Below, one piece after another: positions 25,132-34,137 of a DNA stretch of 64,000 bases. Below the pieces are notes generated by a model. The model was not told the origin of the DNA. It made no database searches and saw only the letters and a program-made list of their open reading frames with translations. How positions within the stretch are numbered: the first letter of the stretch is position 1; each line of letters begins with the position of its first letter. The position numbers and the translations under genes were made by a program. Location of the stretch: assembly GCA_028066595.1 (NCBI GenBank), contig JALCBJ010000011.1, positions 50,421 to 114,420 on the forward strand, read 5' to 3'. This stretch comes from Thermoanaerobaculia bacterium (GTDB taxonomy: Bacteria; Acidobacteriota; Thermoanaerobaculia; Multivoradales; J023).

Positions 25132-25859
25132 AGTGTCACCGAGTTTGGCTCCGTCTCCAGCTTGCCCCCGTGAACCCGGACGATGCGGTCCCCCAGCCCC
25201 GCCACTGTACGGCTGTGGGTCGCCATCACGAGGGTCTTGCCTGTCGCTGCCAGCGTTTCTTGCAGCAGGGTCAGTACACCCTCGGCCGTTTCTTCATCGA
25301 GATTGCCCGTGGGTTCGTCGGCGAGCAATACGACCGGATCGTGTACCAGCGCTCGGGCGATGGCAACGCGTTGCTGTTCGCCTCCGGAGAGCACGTCGGG
25401 AAAGCTGCCTCGTCGACCCGCCAGGCCGACGCGGTCGAGCAACTCCAGAGCGCGTTTGGATTCTCGAGTGGTGGATCGGCCGGCCAGCTCCAGAGGCAGG
25501 AGGAGGTTCTCCTCCACCGTGAGGGTGGGGATCAGATTGAAGAACTGGAATACGAAACCGACCCGCATCCGGCGCAGCAAGGTGCGCTCTCGCTCGCTCA
25601 ACCGCGCCAGGTCGGCACCTTCGAAACGAACAGAGCCCGATGTGGCCAGGTCGATGCCGGAGAGGAGGTTCAGCAATGTCGACTTGCCGGAACCACTGCG
25701 GCCGAGGAGCACGAGTCTCTCGCCGGCTGCGATCTGCAAGTCGACGGAATCGAGGACTGTTTGGCGAGACCCACCTTCATCGTAGATTTTGGTGACCGCT
25801 TGCAGCGAGAGAATCGGCTGCTGGTGGCTAGATGTGTCGAGTGTGGATGAGTGATTCAA
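25128..25859 (-). CDS. ABC transporter ATP-binding protein (LolD/AttE-like)
   Basis: The 243-aa ATPase has Walker A GRSGSGKST near residue 54, a Q-loop VFQFFNLIP, the signature LSGGEQQRVAIARAL, Walker B VVLLADEPTGNLDEET and an H-loop ATHS. The sequence is of the MacB/LolD class that partners FtsX-type permeases. The start is TTG at 25859, preceded by a strong AGGAGG with ideal spacing; an internal ATG would remove part of the conserved first strand. It heads the three-gene operon with the permease and the AttH-like lipoprotein. Confidence 0.95.
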   Translation of the reverse strand: MNHSSTLDTSSHQQPILSLQAVTKIYDEGGSRQTVLDSVDLQIAAGERLVLLGRSGSGKSTLLNLLSGIDLATSGSVRFEGADLARLSERERTLLRRMRVGFVFQFFNLIPTLTVEENLLLPLELAGRSTTRESKRALELLDRVGLAGRRGSFPDVLSGGEQQRVAIARALVHDPVVLLADEPTGNLDEETAEGVLTLLQETLAATGKTLVMATHSRTVAGLGDRIVRVHGGKLETEPNSVTL

Positions 25860-26037
25860 CGGGCCTCCTGAGTTGACAGCACCACCTTCGGCCTTTGGAC
25901 CGGAACGGATGCACCTGGCTGACTCACCGCGGTCCGGATCTCAACGATTTCATGAGTCCCACAGGAGTGATCTCGGCGAGTTCGTCAGAGGTCTCCGCAT
26001 CCGTCCTGATGGACTCAGGGTCTGACATCATGCGCGC

Positions 26038-26856
26038 ATGATCGAAGAACTCTTTTCCATCGGCCCATTCGCCATCACACCGTTCGGCCTGATGCTGGTG
26101 GCGGGTCTTCTGGCGGGCTACTGGCAGCTCCAACGCGGGATGAAGATCCTGGGAATCGGCGACGAGGACGACGCCAGCTCCATCGTGTTCGCCTGTGGGT
26201 TTCTGGGCATCTTGGGTGGCAAGATCTACTATGCCGTCCTGACGATGGATCCGGGAAGTCTACTGAGCCGCGCCGGCATTGTGTGGTACGGCTGCCTGAT
26301 CGGTGGCTTCGTGGGTTTGATGCTGGTTCTGCGCATGCGCCAGCTGCCGGTAGGTCTGACCTTCGACGCCACGGCGCCGGGGCTCGCTTTGGGATATTCG
26401 GTAGGTCGCGTGGGCTGCCTGTTGGTGGGCGACGATTATGGTGTCCCTACCGATTTGCCGTGGGCCATGGAATTTCCCGTAGGTCTGCCGCCCACAACGG
26501 CGGGTAACCTGCGGGACTTTGGGGTCGACGTGCCGGCGAGTGTGCCCGACTACCAGCTGATGGCGGTACACCCGACGCAGATCTACTCGTCCCTCGCTGC
26601 CTTCGCGATCTTCCTCGTCGCCCAGCGCCTTCTTCGCTCTGGCAACTTTCGTCCCGGCGGCCTGTTCCTCAATGTCTTGGCGATGCTCTCGGTCGAGCGT
26701 TTCTTCGTCGAGTTCATTCGTGCCAAGGACGATCGTTTTCTAGGATCGTTCACCGTGGCGCAGCTGATCTCGGTGATCATCCTGGCTATCTTGGGAGTCC
26801 TCTGGCTGCGGCGCCGACGCTCTTCGACGCCGACCGTCGCCGAGTCCAGTCGATGA
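26038..26856 (+). CDS. lgt: Prolipoprotein diacylglyceryl transferase
   Basis: The 272-aa membrane protein has seven predicted helices and the Lgt hallmarks: the segment [16 protein letters not shown], the conserved GRVGC(LLVGDDYG) loop equivalent to the Lgt signature, HPTQIY, and a late [14 protein letters not shown]. It transfers diacylglycerol from phosphatidylglycerol to the lipobox cysteine of prelipoproteins. The signature loop departs from the common GRxGNFxN form (it has C and D-D in place of N and N-E), as occurs in some lineages. thiD begins 4 nt before its stop (ATGA overlap). Confidence 0.9.
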   Translation: MIEELFSIGPFAITPFGLMLVAGLLAGYWQLQRGMKILGIGDEDDASSIVFACGFLGILGGKIYYAVLTMDPGSLLSRAGIVWYGCLIGGFVGLMLVLRMRQLPVGLTFDATAPGLALGYSVGRVGCLLVGDDYGVPTDLPWAMEFPVGLPPTTAGNLRDFGVDVPASVPDYQLMAVHPTQIYSSLAAFAIFLVAQRLLRSGNFRPGGLFLNVLAMLSVERFFVEFIRAKDDRFLGSFTVAQLISVIILAILGVLWLRRRRSSTPTVAESSR

Positions 26857-27692
26857 GCCAGCCGCCGCGGCTGTTGACCATCGCGGGTTCGGATTCCGGG
26901 GGAGGAGCGGGAATACAGGCCGACCTCAAGACCTTCGCCGCCCATGGCGCCTACGGCATGTCGGTGATCACTGCGGTCACTGCACAGGACACCCGGACGG
27001 TTCATTCGGTCCACCCCATACCGGCGGACGTCGTGGTGCAGCAGATCGACGCGGTGTTCGACGACTTGGGTGTCGACGCGGTGAAGATCGGAATGTTGGC
27101 GGACGAGGATCTCGTTCGCGCCGTGGCGCAGCGATTGCGCCACCACCAACCTAGGCACGTCGTGTTGGATCCGGTGATGGTGGCCAAGTCCGGAGACGCG
27201 TTGCTCTCGGATTCCGCCGTGACAGCGCTCACCGAGCACTTGCTCCCGGTCGCCACACTGGTAACGCCGAATCTGCCAGAAGCCGAGCGCCTCACCGGAC
27301 TCGATCTGTCAGCGGAGGAAGGGTTCGAGGAGGCTCGTGCTGCCGCAGCCCGACTGATCGCAGCCATGGCGTCGCAGGAGTCGCAACCCGCGGTGTTGAT
27401 CAAGGGCGGACATGGTCGGCAAGACGAGGTGGTCGACCTGCTGTTCGCCGGCGGCCAGCGCTTTCGTTGGGTCCACAGTCGCCAGCGAACGTCGTCGACC
27501 CACGGCACCGGCTGTACGCTTTCGTCGGCGATCGCAGCTCGTCTGGCGCGCGGTGACGATCTGCCTGCCGCCGTCGGCGGCGCCATCGGATACCTGCAAG
27601 GTGCGATCGCTGCAGCCTTTCCCATGGGCGGCGGTCACGGTCCGGTCAATCATCTACATCGACTTCTCCGGACTGCATCCGGGGACCCGTGA
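26853..27692 (+). CDS. thiD: Hydroxymethylpyrimidine/phosphomethylpyrimidine kinase
   Basis: The 279-aa product matches ThiD: the substrate-binding start [41 protein letters not shown], the DPVMVAKSG motif, [10 protein letters not shown] and the ribokinase-fold anion hole [15 protein letters not shown] with its catalytic cysteine region. It phosphorylates HMP and HMP-P in thiamine pyrimidine synthesis in the cytoplasm. It overlaps lgt by 4 nt, so they are co-transcribed although unrelated in function. No other thiamine gene is in the window. Confidence 0.95.
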   Translation: MSQPPRLLTIAGSDSGGGAGIQADLKTFAAHGAYGMSVITAVTAQDTRTVHSVHPIPADVVVQQIDAVFDDLGVDAVKIGMLADEDLVRAVAQRLRHHQPRHVVLDPVMVAKSGDALLSDSAVTALTEHLLPVATLVTPNLPEAERLTGLDLSAEEGFEEARAAAARLIAAMASQESQPAVLIKGGHGRQDEVVDLLFAGGQRFRWVHSRQRTSSTHGTGCTLSSAIAARLARGDDLPAAVGGAIGYLQGAIAAAFPMGGGHGPVNHLHRLLRTASGDP

Positions 27693-27747
27693 ACGGCGCG
27701 AGTCCCACGCAGATCGCCTGAGCGACCGGCTAGTCCCTCAGGTCCCC

Positions 27748-27753
27748 TATAAT
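27748..27753 (+). promoter_or_regulatory. Consensus -10 box upstream of the second VWA-related gene
   Basis: A perfect TATAAT sits in GC-rich intergenic DNA, about 64 nt before the ATG at 27817. No good -35 is visible at 17 nt. If used, the leader would be about 57 nt. Confidence 0.4.
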
Positions 27754-27816
27754 CGAGGACCCGGCGACGCTTGACCTGTGCTCTCCTGCCATAGAGATCG
27801 AACTCAGAGAGATACC

Positions 27817-29544
27817 ATGCTTCCAACTGCCCGTTTCTGCGCGACGTATCGCTCGGTCAGCGTGATCTTGTGTTGGCTGGTTGTTTTACTTGCAGGGCCG
27901 GCCTGCGCCGAGGAGAACGACGAGAGTGCCGAGCAAGAGTCGTTTTTCGGCGAGGTGGTCGACGTCAATCTGGTGAACGTAGAGGTCTACGTCACAGACA
28001 AGCAAGGACACCGCATCAGTGGTCTGACGAAGGACGATTTCGTCCTCGAAGTGGACAAGACGCCGGTCGCGATCACGAATTTCTATGCCGTCGAAAACGG
28101 GAGGCCGGTCGGAGTCGACGCCCACGCCGTCGTGGAAACTCTGGATCGTCCTGATCTACCGACGCCAGGAAGGCGTTTGGAAGCGGAAGACTCCCGTCCG
28201 GAAGATCAGCAGCTACATCTGATCGTCTACATCGACAACTTCAATCTCAAGCCGTTCAGCCGCAACCGCGTGCTGCGCAACACCCGCACTTGGTTGCGTC
28301 AGAACGTGCAGCTCGGTGACAAGGTCATGCTGGTGACCTACGAGCGTTCGCTGCACGTGCGTCATCCGTTCACTCGTGATCCAGAGCTGATCGCCAACGC
28401 GACCTACGAGCTCGAGGATATTTCTGCTCACCGCATCCACTACGAGTCGGAGCGGCGACAGATCATGGACGAGATCTACAACGATGCGGAGAACGCCCAG
28501 TCGATCTACGGTCGGGTTCGTCAATATGCCGAGTCGATCAGCAACGACATGGCGTTCACACTCGACGCCTTGAAGGATCAGGTCGATAGCTTGGCAGGAC
28601 TGCCTGGGCGCAAGGCGATTCTCTACGTCTCGGAGGGACTGCCCTGGAGCCCGGCGGAGGATGCGTTCCACGCGGTAGCCCAGCAGTTCGACCAGACCTC
28701 GGTGCTGATGGAAACCCATCGTTTCGACCTGAACCGCAAGTACCAGGCTCTGATCTCCACAGCCAACGCCAACCGGGTGACGTTCTACACGATCGACGCT
28801 GCAGGTCTCCGTACCTACACCTACATGGACGCGGCGAATCAGACGGCAGGGGGCGGTGCCAATATCGACCAGATCCACTTCTCCAACATGCAGAACACGC
28901 TGCGCTTTCTAGCCGAGGAAACCGGTGGCATCGCCATGCTCAACACCAACAACTTCCTCCCCATGATGGAGCGGATGGGAGACGACTTTCGTAGCTACTA
29001 CTCCTTGGGCTTTCCGGCCGTAGGGCGGTCCGGGCGCTACCACAGGATCCGGGTTCGGTTGAAAGAGGACCGTAAGGGAGTTCGCCTGCGCTATCGTGAA
29101 GGATTCCGCGACAAGCCGGTGAACGCACGGATGACCGAGGCGACCTTGGCGGCACTTCACTACGGCTATCAGAAGAACGAGCTGGGAGTAGAGCTCCAGG
29201 CCACCAAGGCCACGCGTCAGGAAGATGGTCAGTATCTGGTGCCCTTGGTGGTCAGCATCCCGATCGGTCAGCTCGCCCTTTTGCCCCAGGAAGGGATGCA
29301 CCGAGGCCGCGTGAAGCTCTTCGTAGCCGCCAAGGATCTCGACGGCGGTGTCGCACCGGTCCAGGAGGTCCCGGTCCCCATCGACATCCCTGCCTCTGAC
29401 ATCGAACAGGCGAAAGGCCAGTACTATCAATACACACTGACCATGCTGATGCGCAAAGGCCGCCAGGTCGTGTCGGTAACGGCGCGAGACGAGATCGGAG
29501 CCACGGTTGGTGTTGTCTCCACCAGCGTCGGCGTCGGTGTCTGA
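27817..29544 (+). CDS. Secreted VWFA-related acidobacterial-type protein lacking a MIDAS motif
   Basis: The 575-aa product has a signal peptide with hydrophobic core VSVILCWLVVLLAG and cleavage near ACA. It begins with the acidobacterial VWA lead-in (VDVNLVNVEVYVTDKQGHRI, then SGLTKDDFVLEVDKTP), followed by a VWA-like fold. At the site where DxSxS should lie it has YIDNFNL, so the metal-dependent adhesion site is not preserved, unlike in the 1038-aa VWA protein in this window. It may bind without metal, or act as a structural partner. The ATG at 27817 is preceded by only a weak AGAGAG. Its gene stands alone between thiD and the holin-like pair. Confidence 0.8.
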   Translation: MLPTARFCATYRSVSVILCWLVVLLAGPACAEENDESAEQESFFGEVVDVNLVNVEVYVTDKQGHRISGLTKDDFVLEVDKTPVAITNFYAVENGRPVGVDAHAVVETLDRPDLPTPGRRLEAEDSRPEDQQLHLIVYIDNFNLKPFSRNRVLRNTRTWLRQNVQLGDKVMLVTYERSLHVRHPFTRDPELIANATYELEDISAHRIHYESERRQIMDEIYNDAENAQSIYGRVRQYAESISNDMAFTLDALKDQVDSLAGLPGRKAILYVSEGLPWSPAEDAFHAVAQQFDQTSVLMETHRFDLNRKYQALISTANANRVTFYTIDAAGLRTYTYMDAANQTAGGGANIDQIHFSNMQNTLRFLAEETGGIAMLNTNNFLPMMERMGDDFRSYYSLGFPAVGRSGRYHRIRVRLKEDRKGVRLRYREGFRDKPVNARMTEATLAALHYGYQKNELGVELQATKATRQEDGQYLVPLVVSIPIGQLALLPQEGMHRGRVKLFVAAKDLDGGVAPVQEVPVPIDIPASDIEQAKGQYYQYTLTMLMRKGRQVVSVTARDEIGATVGVVSTSVGVGV

Positions 29545-29608
29545 TCCTGCCGAGATCGGACGGTCGTCTGTTGAGAACTAGGTCCGAGCCGAAAGAGCGA
29601 TCCCCACG

Positions 29609-30049
29609 ATGAGTCGAACCACATGGATCGGTGCTTTCCGCGCTCTCGGCGAAGCTGTCCTCGGCCTCGTTCGCGCCGAGGTCGACGCCCTATTCGAGGA
29701 GTGGAAGAGAGCCGGCGTCGAGCTGGCCAAGATTCTTGCCCTCCTGTTCTTCGCCCTGCTGATCTTCGTATATTTGCCGTTTCTGGGCCTGTTTGCGGCG
29801 GTAGACGGCGTAGCCGCCTGGTGGGGCTGGCCGATGTGGGCTGCGGCACTGGCAGTGCTCGGCTTCGCCGTGCTTTTTCTGGGGTTGCTCGGAGGCATCG
29901 TCGCATGGATCTGGAACCGGCGGCTGGAGGCTCCTACCGCCAGCCTCCAGCGCCGTCTCGACGACCACGGTGAGTGGTGGCAGCGTCGGGTCTACTTCGA
30001 GCAGCAGGCCATGGAATCCACCGCGCAGAGCTCAGGAGACGAGGAATGA
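29609..30049 (+). CDS. Phage-holin-family / YqjE-like membrane protein
   Basis: The 146-aa product has an amphipathic N-terminal helix and two central membrane segments (about residues 44-66 and 76-103: AKILALLFFALLIFVYLPFL and WAAALAVLGFAVLFLGLLGG), then a charged C-terminal tail. This is the layout of the holin-family 3/YqjE group of small membrane proteins, which are found outside phages and have no settled function. No phage genes are nearby. It overlaps the next gene by 4 nt (ATGA), and the pair resembles common YqjE/YqjD-like pairs. Confidence 0.75.
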   Translation: MSRTTWIGAFRALGEAVLGLVRAEVDALFEEWKRAGVELAKILALLFFALLIFVYLPFLGLFAAVDGVAAWWGWPMWAAALAVLGFAVLFLGLLGGIVAWIWNRRLEAPTASLQRRLDDHGEWWQRRVYFEQQAMESTAQSSGDEE

Positions 30050-30297
30050 ACGAAGCCGGCAGAGGTGGGAAGAAACAGCCACGCCACTTGCAGCGAGTAG
30101 AAGAGGCTCGTCGCGAAGTCGAGGCGCGCGTCGACGACCTGCGAACGGCCCTCGATCGGGAGTTGAAGTGGCTGCCCCGCGGCAGATCCTGGACTTTGCC
30201 GCTGGTGGGCCTGGCTGTCGGCGTGGTATTGGCATTGGGTCGGACGCGGGGTAGGGATTCTCGGCGTGCATCCGACGGATCCGACGCCGAGGCGTGA
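30046..30297 (+). CDS. Small membrane-anchored coiled-coil protein (YqjD/DUF3618-like position)
   Basis: The 83-aa product has a charged helical first half (HLQRVEEARREVEARVDDL, then RTALDRELKW) likely to form a coiled coil, and a single membrane segment near residues 48-64 (SWTLPLVGLAVGVVLALG). It is coupled by a 4-nt overlap to the holin-like gene upstream. In many genomes such pairs associate with the cell envelope or ribosomes at the membrane; the role here is not known. The ATG at 30046 has GAGG upstream. Confidence 0.65.
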   Translation: MNEAGRGGKKQPRHLQRVEEARREVEARVDDLRTALDRELKWLPRGRSWTLPLVGLAVGVVLALGRTRGRDSRRASDGSDAEA

Positions 30298-30395
30298 TTC
30301 GGATCTCTTGCACGCCGCCCGGGGGGACGATCAGCACGTCATGACCAGTCGACGAGTTCCCATTCTGGCGCCGGGCATGGTAGAAAGCCCTCGCC

Positions 30396-32213
30396 ATGAA
30401 AGTCCTGGGTATCTCCTGCTTCTACCACGACGCCGCCGCTTGCCTGCTGGTCGACGGGGAGGTCGTGGCCGCGGCCTCAGAGGAGCGGTTCACGCGCATC
30501 AAACAGGACCCCGAGTTTCCCCACGAAGCGATTCGTTTCTGTCTGGGGCGTGGCGGTCTCCGTGAATCCGATCTCGATCTGGTCGCCTTTTACGACAAGC
30601 CGTTCCTCAAGTTCGAGCGTATCCTGGAAACGTATATTGCGGCCGCTCCCGCGGGCCTGCCCTCGTTTCTTCAGGCGATTCCTCTCTGGATCAAGAAGAA
30701 ACTCTTCATTCCGACGCTGATCGAACGGGCCCTGCCGGGGTTCGAGGGGCAGATGCTCTTCCCGGAGCACCACGAGTCACACGCGGCCTCGGCGTTCTTC
30801 CCGTCGCCCTACGAGTCGGCTGCCTTTCTGACCATCGACGGCGTCGGCGAGTGGGCTACCACCAGTTTTGGAGCTGGCCGGGGCCATGAGTTGGAGATCT
30901 CGCACGAGATCCATTTTCCCCACTCCGTTGGCCTGCTGTATTCGGCCTTCACGTACTACACCGGATTCAAGGTCAACTCGGGTGAGTACAAGGTCATGGG
31001 TCTGGCGCCGTATGGCGAGCCGAAATACGTCGATACCATCCTCGAGCATCTCGTAGATCTCAAGCCGGACGGCTCGTTCCGTCTCGACATGCGCTACTTC
31101 GACTATGTGTCGGGTCTGCGGATGACCAACGAGCGTTTCGACGAGCTCTTCGGCGGTCCACCGCGCCAGCCGGAGTCGGAGCTGACCCAGCGCGAGATGG
31201 ATCTGGCCCGTTCGATTCAAGTCGTGTGCGAGCGCATCATGCTGCGCATGGCCGACCACGTTCACGAGACGACGGGTGAGAAGAATCTGGTGCTCGCCGG
31301 CGGTGTGGCGCTGAATTGCGTTGGCAACGGTCGGGTGCTGCGTGAGTCCAAGTTCGACGACATCTGGATCCAGCCTGCTGCTGGCGATGCCGGTGGAGCC
31401 CTCGGAGCAGCACTGGCAGCCTGGCACATGTATCTCGGTAAGCCGCGCGAAGTGCCGCCCAGAGGTAGCGCGAATGGCTCGTACTTCGGACCCGACTTCA
31501 CCGATCAGCAGATCACCTCCATCCTCGATGAGTTCGGTGCGAAGTATCACAAGGTCGAGCTGGAGGAGTTGCCAGGCAAGGTCGCGGGTCTGATCGCCGA
31601 CCACAAAGTCATCGGCTGGTTCCAGGGACGGATGGAGTTCGGACCCCGTGCGCTCGGTTCACGTTCCATTCTCGGAGACCCGCGTTCCGAGAAGATGCAG
31701 TCGGTGATGAATCTCAAGATCAAGTATCGGGAGTCGTTCCGGCCGTTCGCACCCTCGGTGCTCTACGACCGTGTCTCCGACTGGTTCGAGATCGACCGTG
31801 AAAGCCCTTACATGCTGTTGGTGGCGCCGGTGGCGACGGACAAGCAACTGCAGATGAGCGACGAGCAACATCGGCTCTTCGGCATCGACAAGTTGAACGT
31901 GCCGCGGTCGGAGATCCCAGCGGTCACCCACGTGGACTATTCGGCGCGCGTCCAGACCGTCCACCCCGATGACAATCAGCTCTACTACGACCTCATCCGG
32001 TCCTTTCATGATCTGACCGGCTGTCCGGTGGTGATCAATACCTCCTTCAACGTTCGCGGCGAGCCCATCGTCTGCGATCCGCGCCACGCCTACACCTGCT
32101 TCATGAGAACCGAGATGGACGTCTTGGTCTGTGGACCTTACCTCCTGTTCAAGAAGGATCAGCCGGAACTCCAGGAGGACGGCGATTGGCGTGACGAGTT
32201 CGAGCTCGATTGA
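30396..32213 (+). CDS. Carbamoyltransferase, NodU/CmcH family
   Basis: The 605-aa product has the two-domain layout of O-carbamoyltransferases: an N-terminal Kae1-like ATPase domain starting VLGISCFYHDAAACLLVDG and with SEERFTRIKQD, the metal-binding HHESHAASAF near residue 128, and DGVGEW; then a C-terminal YrdC-like region with QGRMEFGPRALGSRSIL and NTSFNVRGEPIV. It transfers carbamoyl from carbamoyl phosphate, via carbamoyladenylate, onto a sugar or similar hydroxyl. Followed by SxtJ and DUF5989 genes, as in many polysaccharide loci, so it probably carbamoylates a surface glycan. Confidence 0.9.
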   Translation: MKVLGISCFYHDAAACLLVDGEVVAAASEERFTRIKQDPEFPHEAIRFCLGRGGLRESDLDLVAFYDKPFLKFERILETYIAAAPAGLPSFLQAIPLWIKKKLFIPTLIERALPGFEGQMLFPEHHESHAASAFFPSPYESAAFLTIDGVGEWATTSFGAGRGHELEISHEIHFPHSVGLLYSAFTYYTGFKVNSGEYKVMGLAPYGEPKYVDTILEHLVDLKPDGSFRLDMRYFDYVSGLRMTNERFDELFGGPPRQPESELTQREMDLARSIQVVCERIMLRMADHVHETTGEKNLVLAGGVALNCVGNGRVLRESKFDDIWIQPAAGDAGGALGAALAAWHMYLGKPREVPPRGSANGSYFGPDFTDQQITSILDEFGAKYHKVELEELPGKVAGLIADHKVIGWFQGRMEFGPRALGSRSILGDPRSEKMQSVMNLKIKYRESFRPFAPSVLYDRVSDWFEIDRESPYMLLVAPVATDKQLQMSDEQHRLFGIDKLNVPRSEIPAVTHVDYSARVQTVHPDDNQLYYDLIRSFHDLTGCPVVINTSFNVRGEPIVCDPRHAYTCFMRTEMDVLVCGPYLLFKKDQPELQEDGDWRDEFELD

Positions 32214-32225
32214 CGCGGAAAGTGC

Positions 32226-32648
32226 ATGATGTCGATACGTGACGATTTTTCAGCTCTGCCCTCCGGTCTTTCGGAATGGCGTAAGTTCGGCCTGCTCGTG
32301 GGAGCGGTCTTCCTGGCCATCGGCGCCTTCGTTTGGTGGCGCGACGTTTCCTGGTGGGTCGTTCCGGTGGTGCTCGGAGCGCCGCTCGTCCTTCTCGGTG
32401 CGGTCTTCCCCCGCTCGCTGCGTGTGGCCTATCTCGGCTGGATGTTTCTGGCCGTCGTGCTGGGTTTCTTCGTCACACGTATCATTCTGACTGTCTTCTT
32501 TTTCCTCGTGATCACTCCCGTCGCTCTGTTCTTCAAACTGATCGGTCGCGATGCCCTCCATCGCAAGCTCGATCGCGAGGCAGAGACTTACTGGATCACG
32601 AAGCATTACCCCATCGCCGATCGTAGCCGGTTCGAGAAGTTCTTCTAG
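32226..32648 (+). CDS. SxtJ-family membrane protein
   Basis: The 140-aa product has four closely packed predicted helices between residues about 20 and 110 and a conserved-looking C-terminal segment DREAETYWITKHYPIADRSR. This layout and its position right after the carbamoyltransferase are typical of the SxtJ family, which accompanies carbamoyltransferases in many saxitoxin-like and polysaccharide clusters; its function is unknown. Two consecutive ATGs at 32226 and 32229 can start it; neither has a strong Shine-Dalgarno. It is followed 32 nt later by the DUF5989 gene. Confidence 0.75.
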   Translation: MMSIRDDFSALPSGLSEWRKFGLLVGAVFLAIGAFVWWRDVSWWVVPVVLGAPLVLLGAVFPRSLRVAYLGWMFLAVVLGFFVTRIILTVFFFLVITPVALFFKLIGRDALHRKLDREAETYWITKHYPIADRSRFEKFF

Positions 32649-32679
32649 ACTCGTTCCTGCTCCTCTGGAGATTCTCCTC

Positions 32680-32832
32680 ATGTCCGTTTTCCTCAAGCAG
32701 TTCTGGGAATTCCTTCGTGTACGCAAGAAGTGGTGGCTGGGACCGATCATCGGCATGCTCCTGCTGCTCGGCCTGCTGATCTTCTTCACGCAGGGCTCGG
32801 CGTTGATGCCTTTTGTCTACACTCTCTTCTGA
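32680..32832 (+). CDS. DUF5989 family small membrane protein
   Basis: This 50-aa protein (MSVFLKQFWEFLRVRKKWWL then GPIIGMLLLLGLLIFFTQGS, ending FVYTLF) is of the DUF5989 type: a short basic/aromatic N-terminus and one hydrophobic helix. It regularly follows SxtJ and the carbamoyltransferase, forming a conserved trio with unknown mechanism. The ATG at 32680 has a GGAG about 9 nt upstream. A longer overlapping frame begins earlier, but the ribosome-binding site supports this short form. Confidence 0.8.
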   Translation: MSVFLKQFWEFLRVRKKWWLGPIIGMLLLLGLLIFFTQGSALMPFVYTLF

Positions 32833-32890
32833 GCTCGGACCCTCACCTTCCGATTCCCGGGTTCCGGCCGAGGAAACGGGGAGCGGGGGC

Positions 32891-34099
32891 ATGCGTGTCC
32901 TGATCGTCTCCAATACCTATCCGCCGGCCGACATCAGCGGTGTCGGTGCCCTGGTGTGGGAGCTGGCGCATCGGCTGGGCGCGAACGGGCACCGCGTTCG
33001 GGTGCTGACCCGGCGGGCTCCCGCGGACGATCCCTATGCCGTCGGTACGGGGGGCGGCAAGATGGGCTACCCGTTCCGCGCCGCCCTGCGTTTTCTGTCT
33101 TTGGCGAAACGGGAGCGCTATGACTTGGTGCACGTGCACGAGTCGGATGGTGTCTTCGTGGTCCTGGTCTGGTGGCTATGCAAGATCTTGCGTCTCGAGG
33201 TGGGGAGGGCTCGCCTGGTGTCGACGCTCCAGGTGTCGTATCGGCAGGAGCGTTTATCCGTTCGACCGATCAAGGACGGCACGGAGGTGGTTTCCACGCC
33301 TACGACCGACGAGAGGATCTTCGCCTGGCTACGCGCTCCGGCCCACGCGCTCTTCGGACGGGTGATCGCCCGGCTCTCAGAGGCGCTGGTGGCCCCGTCT
33401 CGCGTAACCCGTACAGAGCTGGTGACGGACTATGGTGGGCGTGACGTGTTCGTGATCGAGAACGGTATCGATCCTTCGATCGTGACGTACGACGACGACC
33501 TGGCAACGGGCGGAGAAGATGCCGTCTCGGTCACGATTCTCTACGTCGGAAGGTTGCGCACGCGGAAGGCTGTCGCCGTACTGCTCACGGCCTTTCAGCG
33601 GCTACGGGCCGAAGCGCAGAATGTCGAGCTAGTCGTCATCGGGGGTGGTGAACAGTTGGACGAGCTGCGCCAAAGGTCACGGAAGCTGCGGCTCGGCGAG
33701 TCGTGCCGCTTTCTGGGCCCGCTGCCGCGTTCCGAAGTGGTCGAGTGGTACCACCGTGCCGATATCTACTGTCTGCCGTCGATCTACGAGGGATTTCCCG
33801 TAGCCATCCTCGAAGCCATGGCCGCGGGGCTACCGGTGGTCTCGACCACCGTATCGGGTATTCCCGAAGCCGTAGCCCATGGCGAAACAGGCCTTCTGGT
33901 GCCACCGGAAGATGCTGCCTCTCTCCAGGAGGCATTGCGGCACCTGGTGGGCGACAGTGCTGAGCGACGTTCCATGGGACTCGCCGGACGCCGAAGAGTC
34001 TTGGACAGATTCACCATCGACGTCATCGCGCAGCGCTATCTGGCGCTGTGGCACAATCTCCTCGGCCCGGCTGCCGAGCCCGTCACCGAGCACACCTGA
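32891..34099 (+). CDS. GT4 family glycosyltransferase
   Basis: The 402-aa product is a GT-B enzyme of the GT4 family. N-terminal MRVLIVSNTYPPADISGVGA and the acceptor domain are followed by the nucleotide-sugar domain with ILYVGRLRTRKAVAVLL, and the EX7E-type motif ending SIYEGFPVAILEAMAAGLPVV. It probably transfers a sugar from NDP- or UDP-sugar during surface glycan assembly at the cytoplasmic face. The ATG at 32891 has GGGAG upstream and is favoured over a start inside the preceding gene. A nucleotidyltransferase follows 38 nt downstream. Confidence 0.9.
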   Translation: MRVLIVSNTYPPADISGVGALVWELAHRLGANGHRVRVLTRRAPADDPYAVGTGGGKMGYPFRAALRFLSLAKRERYDLVHVHESDGVFVVLVWWLCKILRLEVGRARLVSTLQVSYRQERLSVRPIKDGTEVVSTPTTDERIFAWLRAPAHALFGRVIARLSEALVAPSRVTRTELVTDYGGRDVFVIENGIDPSIVTYDDDLATGGEDAVSVTILYVGRLRTRKAVAVLLTAFQRLRAEAQNVELVVIGGGEQLDELRQRSRKLRLGESCRFLGPLPRSEVVEWYHRADIYCLPSIYEGFPVAILEAMAAGLPVVSTTVSGIPEAVAHGETGLLVPPEDAASLQEALRHLVGDSAERRSMGLAGRRRVLDRFTIDVIAQRYLALWHNLLGPAAEPVTEHT

Positions 34100-34137
34100 T
34101 CGCGACCCAGCGTCGATTTCACCCGAGAAAGGGAGAC

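Noticed and set aside
25872..25877. TTGACA on the plus strand as a -35 box for lgt
   Set aside because: No -10 box follows at 16-18 nt, and it is about 160 nt from the lgt start.
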